From Bradyrhizobium manausense (GTDB taxonomy: Bacteria; Pseudomonadota; Alphaproteobacteria; Rhizobiales; Xanthobacteraceae): DNA of 64,000 nt. The translations under genes and the position numbers were made by a program. Below are positions 51,247 to 59,846 of the stretch, one piece after another. Below the pieces are notes generated by a model, which was given only the letters and a program-made list of their open reading frames with translations, was not told where the DNA came from and did not search any database. Location: positions 186,001 to 250,000 of the forward strand of contig NZ_JAFCLG010000001.1 in assembly GCF_018129685.1 (NCBI RefSeq). Direction: 5' to 3'. Within the stretch, counting starts at the first letter, position 1. Every line of letters begins with the position of its first letter.

Positions 51247-51699
51247 ATGGCCATCGAAGCCTACCATTTCGACTTCATGCTGGAAGCGATCCGCGAGGCG
51301 CAGGACTCGATCGCGCAAGGCGGCCTGCCGATCGGCGCCGTACTGACGCGCGACAACAAGATCATTGCCCGCGGCCACAACAACCGCGTCCAGGAGAACA
51401 ACGTGATCCTGCACGGCGAGATGAGCTGTCTGCGCGCGGCCGGCGCGATCTCGTTCCACGACACGGTGATGTACACCACGCTGTCGCCATGCTCGATGTG
51501 TGCCGGCGCGCTCGCTTTGTTCAAGGTCAAGCTCGTGGTGATCGGAGAATCCGTCACCTTCGAGGGCTCCAAGGACATCCTCGACAAGTTCGGGATTCCC
51601 TGGATCGATCTTGCCGACGACCGCTCCATCACCATGATGAAGAATTGGCGTTCCGTCCCTGCCAATGAACGCCTGTGGCAAGGCGATATCGGCAACTAA
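51247..51699 (+). CDS. Cytosine deaminase-like nucleoside deaminase (FCY1 type)
   Basis: A 150-residue zinc deaminase. Zinc ligands are His56 and the PCxxC cysteines 82 and 85 (TLSPCSMCAGAL), with the catalytic Glu58 in HGE rather than the HAE of tRNA deaminase TadA. Both HGE and the YTTLSPC, VVIGESVTF and C-terminal features resemble yeast cytosine deaminase. It may therefore salvage cytosine or a related base. It is inserted in the pdh cluster between DUF5076 and pdhC; no link to pyruvate metabolism is known. Confidence 0.85.
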   Translation: MAIEAYHFDFMLEAIREAQDSIAQGGLPIGAVLTRDNKIIARGHNNRVQENNVILHGEMSCLRAAGAISFHDTVMYTTLSPCSMCAGALALFKVKLVVIGESVTFEGSKDILDKFGIPWIDLADDRSITMMKNWRSVPANERLWQGDIGN

Positions 51700-51761
51700 A
51701 CCTGGTCTGTTCGTCTTCACTTTCGAAGGCGGCGTTTTGAGAAATTCTTCGTGAGGTCAGC

Positions 51762-53111
51762 ATGCCCATCAACATCCTGATGCCTGCTCTTTCGCCGACG
51801 ATGGAGAAGGGCAACCTCGCCAAGTGGCTGAAGAAGGAAGGCGACAAGGTCAAGTCAGGCGATGTTATCGCCGAGATCGAGACCGACAAGGCCACCATGG
51901 AGGTCGAGGCCATCGACGAGGGCACGATCGCCAAGATCCTGGTGCCCGAGGGCACGCAGGACGTGCCCGTCAACGACGTGATCGCGGTGCTCGCCGGCGA
52001 GGGTGAGGACGTGAAGGCCGCGGGTGCGGCCAAACCCAGCGCTTCGGCCGCGCCGCCCAAGGCCGCTGAGGCTGCCGCTGCTCCCGCACCGGCTCCCGCC
52101 GCACCCAAGGCTGCACCGGCACCCGCTGCCGCACCTGCGCCGCAGGCCGCCGCTCCGGCCGCGCAGAGCAACGGTCATGCCGGCCGCGTGTTCTCGTCGC
52201 CGCTGGCGCGGCGTCTTGCCAAGGAAGCCGGCATCGATGTCTCGATGGTGACAGGCACCGGCCCGCACGGTCGCGTGGTTGCCCGCGACGTCGAGCAGGC
52301 CAAGTCGGGCAAGGGCCTCAAGGCGCCTGCCGCCACGCCGTCCGCCGGCGCACCCTCGATCGCGCCGACCATGTCGGACAAGCAGATCCTGTCGCTGTTC
52401 GAGCCTGGTACCTACGACATCGTCCCGCATGACGGCATGCGCCGCACGATTGCCCAACGTTTGACCGCATCCATCCAGAACGTCCCGCACTTTTATCTCA
52501 CCATCGACTGCGACATCGGCAAGCTGCTCGCTTCGCGCGAGGAGATCAATGCGGCTGCTCCCAAGGACAAGGAGAAGAAGCCGCTCTACAAGATCTCGGT
52601 CAACGACTTCGTCATCAAGGCAATGGCGGTGGCGCTGCAGAAGATCCCGAACTGCAACGTCAGCTGGACCGAAAGCGGCATGGTCAAGCACCACCATTCC
52701 GACGTCGGCGTCGCCGTGGCGATGCCGGGCGGCCTGATTACGCCGATCATCCGCAAGGCGGAGACCAAGACGCTCTCGACCATCTCGAACGAGATGAAGG
52801 ACTTTGCCGCGCGCGCGCGTTCGCGCAAACTGAAGCCGGAGGAATACCAAGGCGGCACCACCGCCGTCTCCAACCTCGGCATGTACGGCATCAGCCACTT
52901 CACCGCGGTGATCAACCCGCCGCATGCGACCATCCTCGCGGTCGGCACCAGCGAGGAGCGCCCCGTCGTGCGCGGCGGCAAGATCGAGATCGCCCACATG
53001 ATGAGCGTGACCCTGTCCTGCGATCACCGCGCCATCGACGGCGCGCTTGGCGCCGAGCTGATCGGCGCCTTCAAGCAGCTGATCGAAAACCCCGTCATGA
53101 TGATGGTGTGA
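51762..53111 (+). CDS. pdhC: Pyruvate dehydrogenase E2 component (dihydrolipoamide acetyltransferase)
   Basis: E2 forms the core of the complex and transfers the acetyl group to CoA. The 449-residue protein has one lipoyl domain (1-80, Lys43), an Ala/Pro-rich linker, the E1/E3-binding domain (VFSSPLARRLAKEAGIDVSM, about 142-178), a second linker, and the catalytic domain ending in the active-site SCDHRAIDGALGAE. GAGGT precedes the ATG at 51762. It follows the deaminase gene by 62 bp and is separated from lpdA by a palindromic repeat. Confidence 0.96.
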   Translation: MPINILMPALSPTMEKGNLAKWLKKEGDKVKSGDVIAEIETDKATMEVEAIDEGTIAKILVPEGTQDVPVNDVIAVLAGEGEDVKAAGAAKPSASAAPPKAAEAAAAPAPAPAAPKAAPAPAAAPAPQAAAPAAQSNGHAGRVFSSPLARRLAKEAGIDVSMVTGTGPHGRVVARDVEQAKSGKGLKAPAATPSAGAPSIAPTMSDKQILSLFEPGTYDIVPHDGMRRTIAQRLTASIQNVPHFYLTIDCDIGKLLASREEINAAAPKDKEKKPLYKISVNDFVIKAMAVALQKIPNCNVSWTESGMVKHHHSDVGVAVAMPGGLITPIIRKAETKTLSTISNEMKDFAARARSRKLKPEEYQGGTTAVSNLGMYGISHFTAVINPPHATILAVGTSEERPVVRGGKIEIAHMMSVTLSCDHRAIDGALGAELIGAFKQLIENPVMMMV

Positions 53112-53128
53112 GCCGCGACCGGTGAATA

Positions 53129-53215
53129 CGTAGGGTGGGCAAAGGCGCAACGCGCCGTGCCCACCTTTCATAGCGTTGGAAGGCCGTGGGCACGCTTCGC
53201 TTTGCCCACCCTACG
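53129..53215. repeat. Bradyrhizobium-type inverted repeat between pdhC and lpdA
   Basis: Outer arms CGTAGGGTGGGCAAAG (53129-53144) and CTTTGCCCACCCTACG (53200-53215) are perfect. Inner GTGCCCACCTT and AAGGCCGTGGGCAC add a second stem. I recognise this GTAGGGTGGGCAAAGC type as a common intergenic repeat in Bradyrhizobium. It can weaken transcription from pdhC into lpdA. Confidence 0.82.
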
Positions 53216-53239
53216 AAGTCCAGTTGAATGGGAGCCGCA

Positions 53240-54661
53240 ATGGCCGACACATCCTTCGACGTCATCATCATCGGCTCCGGCCCCGGCGGCTACGTCACCG
53301 CGATCCGCGCCGCCCAGCTCGGCTTCAAGACCGCGATCGTCGAGAAATCCTATCTCGGCGGCATCTGCCTGAACTGGGGCTGCATCCCGACCAAGGCACT
53401 GCTGCGCTCCGCCGAGATCTACCACTACATGCAGCACGCCGGGGATTACGGCCTGTCGGCGGAGAAAGTCTCGTTCGATCCGAAGGCCGTGGTGCAGCGC
53501 TCGCGCGGCGTTTCCAAGCGGCTGAACGACGGCGTCGGCTTCCTGATGAAGAAGAACAAGGTCAGCGTGATCTGGGGCGCCGCCTCGATCGATGCGCCCG
53601 GCAAGGTCACCGTGAAGAAGTCCGACGTCGAGGGACCCAAGGGCTCGCTGGGCGAGGGGGCTTATCAGGCCAAGCACATCATCGTCGCCACCGGCGCGCG
53701 GCCGCGCGTGCTGCCGGGACTCGAGCCCGACAAGAAGCTGATCTGGACCTACTTTGAAGCGATGGTGCCGGAACGGATGCCGAAGTCGCTGCTGGTGGTC
53801 GGCTCCGGCGCGATCGGCATCGAGTTCGCCTCGTTCTTCCGCACCATGGGCTCCGACGTCACCGTGGTCGAGGTGCTGCCGCAGATCCTGCCCGTCGAGG
53901 ACGCCGAGATCGCTGGCCTTGCCCGCAAGCGGCTGGAGAAGCAGGGCATCAAGATCATGTCCTCGACCAAGGTGACCAAGCTGGAGAAGAAGGCCGACAG
54001 CGTTGTTGCCACCATCGATGACGGCAAGGGCAAGCCCGTCACATCGGAGTTCGAGCGCGTGATCTCGGCCGTCGGCGTCGTCGGCAACATCGAGAATCTC
54101 GGGCTCAAAAAGCTCGGCGTCAAGACCGATCGCGGCTGCATCGTGATCGACGGCTACGGCAAGACCAACATTCCCGGCATCTACGCCATCGGCGACGTCG
54201 CCGGGCCCCCGATGCTCGCGCACAAGGCCGAGCATGAGGGCGTGGTCTGCATCGAGGCGATCAAGGGGCTGCATCCGCACCCCATGGACAAGCTGCTGAT
54301 TCCGGGCTGCACCTATTGCAATCCGCAGGTCGCCTCGGTGGGCCTCACCGAGGCGAAGGCCAAGGAGAACGGCCGCGAGATCCGAGTCGGCCGCTTCCCC
54401 TTCGTCGGCAACGGCAAGGCGATCGCGCTCGGCGAGGACCAGGGCCTCGTCAAGGTGATCTTCGACAAGAAGACCGGCCAGCTGCTCGGCGCCCACATGG
54501 TTGGCGCCGAAGTGACCGAGCTGATCCAGGGCTACGTCGTCGCGATGAATCTCGAGACGACGGAGGAAGAGCTGATGCATACGGTGTTCCCGCATCCGAC
54601 CTTGTCGGAGATGATGAAGGAAGCCGTGCTGGATGCGTATGGACGGGTGTTGAACATTTAG
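53240..54661 (+). CDS. lpdA: Dihydrolipoyl dehydrogenase (E3)
   Basis: FAD enzyme that reoxidises the E2 lipoyl group with NAD. The 473-residue protein has the FAD loop IIIGSGPGGYVTAIRAAQ, the redox disulfide GGICLNWGCIPTKALL, the NAD-binding VVGSGAIGIEFASFF, the FAD loop 2 YAIGDVAG, and the dimer-interface His/Glu in HPTLSEMMKEA. The ATG at 53240 follows GGGAG at 7 nt; the in-frame ATG at 53228 adds four residues. Last gene of the pdh cluster; the next gene is 335 bp away. Confidence 0.95.
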   Translation: MADTSFDVIIIGSGPGGYVTAIRAAQLGFKTAIVEKSYLGGICLNWGCIPTKALLRSAEIYHYMQHAGDYGLSAEKVSFDPKAVVQRSRGVSKRLNDGVGFLMKKNKVSVIWGAASIDAPGKVTVKKSDVEGPKGSLGEGAYQAKHIIVATGARPRVLPGLEPDKKLIWTYFEAMVPERMPKSLLVVGSGAIGIEFASFFRTMGSDVTVVEVLPQILPVEDAEIAGLARKRLEKQGIKIMSSTKVTKLEKKADSVVATIDDGKGKPVTSEFERVISAVGVVGNIENLGLKKLGVKTDRGCIVIDGYGKTNIPGIYAIGDVAGPPMLAHKAEHEGVVCIEAIKGLHPHPMDKLLIPGCTYCNPQVASVGLTEAKAKENGREIRVGRFPFVGNGKAIALGEDQGLVKVIFDKKTGQLLGAHMVGAEVTELIQGYVVAMNLETTEEELMHTVFPHPTLSEMMKEAVLDAYGRVLNI

Positions 54662-54996
54662 AACGAGCCGTGCACACAAAAACTCTCGAAAGCCCTGATG
54701 GTGACGAGCGGGTGCTGATTTCGCAGCGATCGGACGCTTGTATACCTACCGAAGGCAATGGCGTTCCGCTGCCTTGCAAGTTGTGAGGGAAGGATCGGCG
54801 CTGCCGGACCCAGACAGTCCGATGCCCGATTTGGCAGGAGGTACCGAGGACGGATGGGGGCCACCGGGTCCCGATTGCGGAATCTACGATTCCGCAGATA
54901 CAGCGGAAACCGAGGCCAGACAACGCGTCCCGTGGCTCAAGCGCCAATTTCACTGAAGCATGGGCAGAGTTCTGCATAAACGAGAGAGATCAATCC
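54662..54996. other. Intergenic region without a supported gene
   Basis: The 335 bp between lpdA and the threonine synthase-like gene hold several overlapping frames, but none has a good start, ribosome site or recognisable product. The last 20 bases carry the GAGAGAGA ribosome site of the downstream gene. No terminator or repeat was seen. Confidence 0.6.
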
Positions 54997-56238
54997 GTGA
55001 AAGACAACGACAACCTCACCATCGAACGCCCGACCTTCGTCACCCATCTGGAATGCGCGATGGAGGGCGATCATTACGCCGCCGACCAGGTCCACAACCT
55101 CTCCAAGGCTGGCAAGCCGCTGCTGGTGCGCTACGACCTCTCGGGCGTGAAGAAGGCGCTGACCAAGGATGCGCTGGCACAGCGCCCCGCCGACATGTGG
55201 CGCTACCGCGAGCTGCTGCCGGTGCGCAAATGCCGGGATATCGTCTCGCTCGGCGAGGTCACGACACCGCTGATCCGGCTGCCCAAGCTCGGCAAGAAAC
55301 TCGGCGGCGGCGAAATCATCGTCAAGGACGAAGGGCGGCTGCCGACCGGCTCGTTCAAGGCGCGCGGCCTCGTGATGGCGGTGTCGATGGGCAAGGCGCT
55401 CGGCATCAAGCACATGGCGATGCCGACCAACGGCAATGCCGGCGCGGCGCTCGCGGCCTATGCGACGTCGTGCGGCATCAAGACCACGATCTTCTGCCCG
55501 GCCGACACGCCGGAGGTGAACGTCAGCGAGATCGAGATTCAGGGCGCGACCGTCTACCGCGTCAACGGCTATATCGACGATTGCGGCAAGATCGTCGGCG
55601 AGGGCAAGGCCAAGGTCGGCTGGTTCGACACCTCGACCTTGAAGGAGCCGTACCGCATCGAAGGCAAGAAGACGATGGGCCTGGAGCTCGCCGAGCAGCT
55701 CGGCTGGGACGTGCCCGACGTGATCTTTTACCCGACCGGCGGTGGCACCGGCCTGATCGGCATGTGGAAGGCGTTCGACGAGCTGGAGAAGATCGGCTTC
55801 ATCGGCTCGAAGCGTCCGCGCATGGTCGCGGTGCAGGCCTCCGGCTGCGCGCCGATGGTGCGGGCCTATGACGCCGGCACGGAGCACGCCGCGCGCTGGG
55901 AGGATGCCCACACCATTGCGTCAGGAATCCGCGTGCCGCAGGCGATCGGCGACTTCCTGATTTTGCGCGCGGTGCGGCAGAGCAAGGGATTTGCCATTGC
56001 GGTGGACGACGACAAGATTTCGGCGGCGCTCAATGAAGTGGCGCGCGAGGAGGGGCTGCTGCTGTGCCCCGAGGGCGCCGCGACCTACGCCGCCTACAAG
56101 GACAGCCTCGCCGACGGCCGCGTCTCCAAGACTGACCGCGTGATGCTGTTCAACTGCGCCACCGGCCTGAAATACCCGCTGCCGCCGGTCACCCGCGCGC
56201 TCGATCGTCACAAGCCGATCGACTACACGCAGTTCTAG
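54997..56238 (+). CDS. Threonine synthase-like PLP enzyme
   Basis: A 413-residue fold-type II PLP enzyme. The PLP lysine lies in LPTGSFKARG, the substrate Asn-rich loop in MPTNGNAGAALAAYA, and the PLP phosphate loop in YPTGGGTGLIGMW. It is of the short threonine synthase type, which turns O-phosphohomoserine into threonine; related enzymes make other amino acids, so the reaction is probable rather than certain. The start is a GTG at 54997 behind GAGAGAGA. An unlinked long-form ThrC may exist elsewhere, as in many rhizobia. Followed 87 bp later by a TTT-type binding protein. Confidence 0.82.
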   Translation: MKDNDNLTIERPTFVTHLECAMEGDHYAADQVHNLSKAGKPLLVRYDLSGVKKALTKDALAQRPADMWRYRELLPVRKCRDIVSLGEVTTPLIRLPKLGKKLGGGEIIVKDEGRLPTGSFKARGLVMAVSMGKALGIKHMAMPTNGNAGAALAAYATSCGIKTTIFCPADTPEVNVSEIEIQGATVYRVNGYIDDCGKIVGEGKAKVGWFDTSTLKEPYRIEGKKTMGLELAEQLGWDVPDVIFYPTGGGTGLIGMWKAFDELEKIGFIGSKRPRMVAVQASGCAPMVRAYDAGTEHAARWEDAHTIASGIRVPQAIGDFLILRAVRQSKGFAIAVDDDKISAALNEVAREEGLLLCPEGAATYAAYKDSLADGRVSKTDRVMLFNCATGLKYPLPPVTRALDRHKPIDYTQF

Positions 56239-56325
56239 CGCGTCATTTCGTCTCTTCACGAACGGACTCTCTTCCCGTACGCGGGAGGAGAGAAAAACAA
56301 AAAAGACATCGTTGGAGGGAGTAAA

Positions 56326-57297
56326 ATGAAGAAGGCCGCCTGGGCCGGGCTGATCGGACTTCTCGCGCTCGCGAGCGCAGCGCGCGCTGGCGATTATCCG
56401 TCGCATCCCATCACCATCATCGTTCCCTTCGCGGCCGGAGGCCCGTCGGATGCGATGGCGCGCGTGCTGGCCGAGCGCATGCGCCAGTCGCTGGGCCAGG
56501 CCCTGGTGATCGAGAACGTTACCGGCGCCGGCGGCTCGATCGGGGTGGGGCGCGCCGTGCACTCGCCGCCTGATGGCTACACCATCTCGTTCGGCCATCT
56601 CGGCACCCATGTCGCCAACGGCGCCGTCTACAAGCTCAATTACGATCTCGTCACGGACCTCGAGCCGGTGGTGCTGCTGCCGAGCAACCCGATGATCGTG
56701 GTCAGCAAGAACGCGGTGCCCGCGACCTCGCTGAAGGAGCTGCTGGACTGGCTGAAATCGCGGCCGACGCCGCCGACCGCAGGCACCGCCGGTGCCGGCT
56801 CCGGCAGCCATATCGCCGGCGTCTATCTCGAGAGCGTCTCCGGCATCAAGCTGCAATACGTGCCGTATCGCGGCACCGCCCCCGCGCTCAACGATCTCAT
56901 CGCCGGCCAGATCGACATCATCGTTGACCAGACCTCCAACTCCATCAACCAGGTCCGTGCCGGCACCATCCGCGCCTACGCCATCACCGACGACAAGCGT
57001 CTCGCCTCGGCGCCTGACGTCCCGACTGCGGATGAAGCGGGGCTGAAGGGCTTCAACATGACGCTGTGGTCGGGCCTGTGGGTGCCCAAGGGCACGCCGA
57101 AGGAGATCGTCACCAGGCTGAACGCCGCAGCGGTGGAAGCGCTGAACGATCCCGCCGTGAGGAAGCAGCTCGAAAGCCAGGGCCTGGAAATGACGCCGCA
57201 GGACCAGCTCACGCCGGAAGCGCTCGGCATCAGGCAGAAGGCCGAGATCGCGAAGTGGTGGCCGATCATCAAGGCGGCGAACATTTCGGTGGAGTGA
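56326..57297 (+). CDS. Tripartite tricarboxylate transporter substrate-binding protein (Bug family)
   Basis: A 323-residue periplasmic binding protein. The signal peptide (AAWAGLIGLLALASAARAGD) is followed by the Bug start YPSHPITIIVPFAAGGPSDAMARVLAERM and the ligand-loop regions VENVTGAGGSIGVGR-type and GTAGAGSGSHIAGVY. No TctA/TctB membrane genes are nearby, so it is an orphan component. GGAGGGAGT gives a strong ribosome site. Ligand unknown; Bug proteins bind carboxylates, amides and aromatics. Confidence 0.9.
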   Translation: MKKAAWAGLIGLLALASAARAGDYPSHPITIIVPFAAGGPSDAMARVLAERMRQSLGQALVIENVTGAGGSIGVGRAVHSPPDGYTISFGHLGTHVANGAVYKLNYDLVTDLEPVVLLPSNPMIVVSKNAVPATSLKELLDWLKSRPTPPTAGTAGAGSGSHIAGVYLESVSGIKLQYVPYRGTAPALNDLIAGQIDIIVDQTSNSINQVRAGTIRAYAITDDKRLASAPDVPTADEAGLKGFNMTLWSGLWVPKGTPKEIVTRLNAAAVEALNDPAVRKQLESQGLEMTPQDQLTPEALGIRQKAEIAKWWPIIKAANISVE

Positions 57298-57310
57298 GGT
57301 TGGCTCGCGT

Positions 57311-59515
57311 CTACTGCGGCCCCACAAACCCCACCGGCGTCGCCTTGGCGCTGGCATCCTGCGTCACCACGCGCTGGTCGCTCTTGCCGGCGACCGCACC
57401 GCTGCCCTCGAACCGCGCGCGATACACCAGCACGTTCTCCATCACGCGCTGGACGTAGTTGCGCGTCTCCGACAGCGGGATGCGCTCGACCCAGTCGACC
57501 GGGTCGACCTTGGCATCTCTGGGATCGCCGTGGGCCTGCACCCATTCGCGCACGCGGCCGCGGCCGGCATTGTAGCCGGCGAAGGTCATGATCTGGTTGC
57601 CGCGATATTCCGACAAGAGCGCGCTGAGTTCGGCCGCGCCCATCTGCGTGTTGTAGACGGGGTCGGAGACCATTCTGTCCCAGTCGTAGGTCACGCCGAA
57701 GCGCTTGGCCGTGTCACGGCCGGCTTCCGGCGTCACCTGCATCAGGCCGACCGCGTTGGCCGCCGATTTGTCGCGCTGGTTGAACGAGCTCTCGGTGCGC
57801 GCCACCGAATAGATCACGCTGGTTTCGATCGCGGGCGCGACCTGCTTGTGTTCGGGGATGCCGATGGTCGGGAAGGCGTAATGGTCGAGCGCGAGTCCGC
57901 GCGCCAGCGCCGACTTGCCGACCTCGAGCATGACGCGCGCGTCGTTGCGCTGCCCGGCGAGTTCGCCGAGCGCCGCGAGCGCCGCGACGTCGTTGCTCTG
58001 CTTGGCGAAATCCTCGGCATAGGAGTAGACCGTGTCACGCTCGCCGATGCCGTAGAGCATGTCGGCGGCGCGGACACGCTCATCCGCCGCAGGCGTGTCG
58101 ATCGAGGCCGGCACGGGCGAGGGTGCGCGCAGTTCGATGCCGTCGAGGCCAAGCCGTGCACGGGCCAGTTGGCCGTAATATGCGGTCGGATAGCGCGCGG
58201 CGGCCTTGTAGCTCTGCTGCGCATCGGCGGTTGCCCCCATGGCCTCGGCCGCGCGGCCGCGCCAGTAATGCCCGCGCGACAGCGCGAGCGGATTGGCCGA
58301 ACCTTCGTCGATGGCCGCGAAGTGCATCAACGCGGTCTTGGGATCGTCGAGATAGCGCAGCGCAATCCAGCCGCACATGAAATGGTAGTCGACCCGGTAG
58401 ACCTCCATCTCCGGGATCGCGGCCGCGCGCACCACGTCGTAGGCGGTTTTGAACTTGCCCTGGTCGAGCAGTTTGCGCGCCAGCAGGCGGCGCTCGCGCC
58501 ACCAGGCATCGGTATCCTGCGCCCCCATGGTCTCGGGCGCGGCAGCAAGGATGACTTCGGCCGCGTCGTCGATGCGGTCCTTCTGCAGGTGCCATTGCGC
58601 GCGGCAGAGGACATAGCCGAGGTCGCGGCGCGCGTCTTGAGAGACGTCGTCGAGATAGTCCTTGGCCTTGTTCTCCTTGCCGTTGACCGCAGCGCAGGCC
58701 TTGACGATCGCGAGCGCATCATCGCCGAGGCGTTTGGCGGCGCGCCTTGCGCCGGCATAGTCCTTGGCGCCCAGGCGCTTGTCCATGCGGGCGCGATGAT
58801 CGTCGGCCGTCAAGAGATCGCGGAACGCTTCGTATGAATCGTCCTCGCTGCGCTCGGATAATTCGTCCGTGCGCCAGGCCTCCCGCACGAGGCGCGTGGC
58901 GCGGTCGCCGTCGCCCTCGGCGATCAGCACGCGCGCGAGCGCGAAACTGCCCTTGGCGCTGATCGGCCGATCCATCGTGAAGGCGTGCACGGTGGCCGCG
59001 TCGCTCTTCTCCTGCCAGAGCCGCGCCTCGGCGCGCTTGCGCAGCAGTGCGGCGCTCGGCCAGTCCGGATTGGCGGCGAGGAAGGCGGCATAGCGCTTGA
59101 AGGGTGCGGTGCTCTCGGAATGGCGCAGCAGGAACCAGTCGGCGAGCTTCTGGCCGGCGGGATCGGCAATGCGGTCGCGGGCCGCGGTGGCCTCGTCGGT
59201 CTTGCCCTTGCGCGCGAGATCGATCGCGTCCTTCAGCGCGGCGAGGTCGCCGGTCAGTGGTGGCGGTGCGGGCTTGTCCGCGGGCTCGTCGTCCTGCTTC
59301 TTCGACTTGCGCTTGGCCTCGGCATGTTTGCTGTGCTTGCCGGCAGCGGCATGCCGCTGCTTGCCGGCGGACTTGTCAGCGGACTTGCCGCCGGATTTGG
59401 CTTCATGCGTCTTCTTGGGCGCTGACGACTTGCCCTTCGCTGCCAGCTCCGTCGGAAGGAGCGCCAATGCGGCCATGGCAACGACACACGCGAGCGAGCG
59501 TAGGCACTGGTTCAT
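57311..59515 (-). CDS. Soluble lytic transglycosylase (Slt type)
   Basis: Cuts peptidoglycan glycan strands to 1,6-anhydro ends. The 734-residue exported protein has a signal peptide (MNQCLRSLACVVAMAALALLPTELAAK), a Lys/Ala-rich segment (about 30-75), a long alpha-superhelical domain, and a C-terminal SLT domain with the catalytic Glu in VARTESSFN, then NAVGLMQVTPEAG, FAGYNAGRGRVREW and ETRNYVQRV. AGGGGGA precedes the ATG at 59515. Convergent with the TTT-type binding protein gene. Confidence 0.92.
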   Translation of the reverse strand: MNQCLRSLACVVAMAALALLPTELAAKGKSSAPKKTHEAKSGGKSADKSAGKQRHAAAGKHSKHAEAKRKSKKQDDEPADKPAPPPLTGDLAALKDAIDLARKGKTDEATAARDRIADPAGQKLADWFLLRHSESTAPFKRYAAFLAANPDWPSAALLRKRAEARLWQEKSDAATVHAFTMDRPISAKGSFALARVLIAEGDGDRATRLVREAWRTDELSERSEDDSYEAFRDLLTADDHRARMDKRLGAKDYAGARRAAKRLGDDALAIVKACAAVNGKENKAKDYLDDVSQDARRDLGYVLCRAQWHLQKDRIDDAAEVILAAAPETMGAQDTDAWWRERRLLARKLLDQGKFKTAYDVVRAAAIPEMEVYRVDYHFMCGWIALRYLDDPKTALMHFAAIDEGSANPLALSRGHYWRGRAAEAMGATADAQQSYKAAARYPTAYYGQLARARLGLDGIELRAPSPVPASIDTPAADERVRAADMLYGIGERDTVYSYAEDFAKQSNDVAALAALGELAGQRNDARVMLEVGKSALARGLALDHYAFPTIGIPEHKQVAPAIETSVIYSVARTESSFNQRDKSAANAVGLMQVTPEAGRDTAKRFGVTYDWDRMVSDPVYNTQMGAAELSALLSEYRGNQIMTFAGYNAGRGRVREWVQAHGDPRDAKVDPVDWVERIPLSETRNYVQRVMENVLVYRARFEGSGAVAGKSDQRVVTQDASAKATPVGFVGPQ

Positions 59516-59846
59516 TCGATGGTCCCCCTGCGAAACCACTACAAACCAAGGTCCGCGATCTCAGCGGCTTCAGTCTCAATCGATGCGAGAATCGATGCCA
59601 GAGATGATGGCACGGCATTGCTCACATTTGCCACGCTGTCGCAACAATGCGGCAAAATACGGATGGAGCGTTGGAACCTGTTCAACGAGGGATAGTACGG
59701 GGTTTTTAACCTTTGTTAACGAGTGGGGCTTGCGCGACGGATGTGGCCAGCTCTCCGCGTCGCGGACGCCCGATTGCACGTGTTCCCAGGCCGAAATCCG
59801 GTATATTGGGTTCCCCGGATCTCCCTTTCACCTTTGCCCGCACCGC
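59516..59846. other. Divergent intergenic region
   Basis: About 330 bp between the divergent lytic transglycosylase and adenylate cyclase genes. It must hold both promoters. A TTAACCTTTGTTAAC stretch (59708-59722) resembles a CtrA site but with 6 bp spacing rather than 7. No repeat or small gene was found. Confidence 0.5.

Noticed and set aside
54738..54956. A 72-codon plus-strand frame downstream of lpdA
   Set aside because: TTG start, no ribosome site, low-complexity Pro/Asp-rich product without resemblance to known proteins.
56267..56292. Hairpin CTCTCTTCCCG / CGGGAGGAGAG followed by A-rich DNA
   Set aside because: It contains one wobble pair and is followed by A rather than T on the coding strand, so it is not a terminator for the upstream gene; no other role is supported.
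59708..59722. CtrA-like site TTAACCTTTGTTAAC upstream of the adenylate cyclase
   Set aside because: The spacing between TTAA halves is 6 rather than 7 bp, so it was not called as a site.
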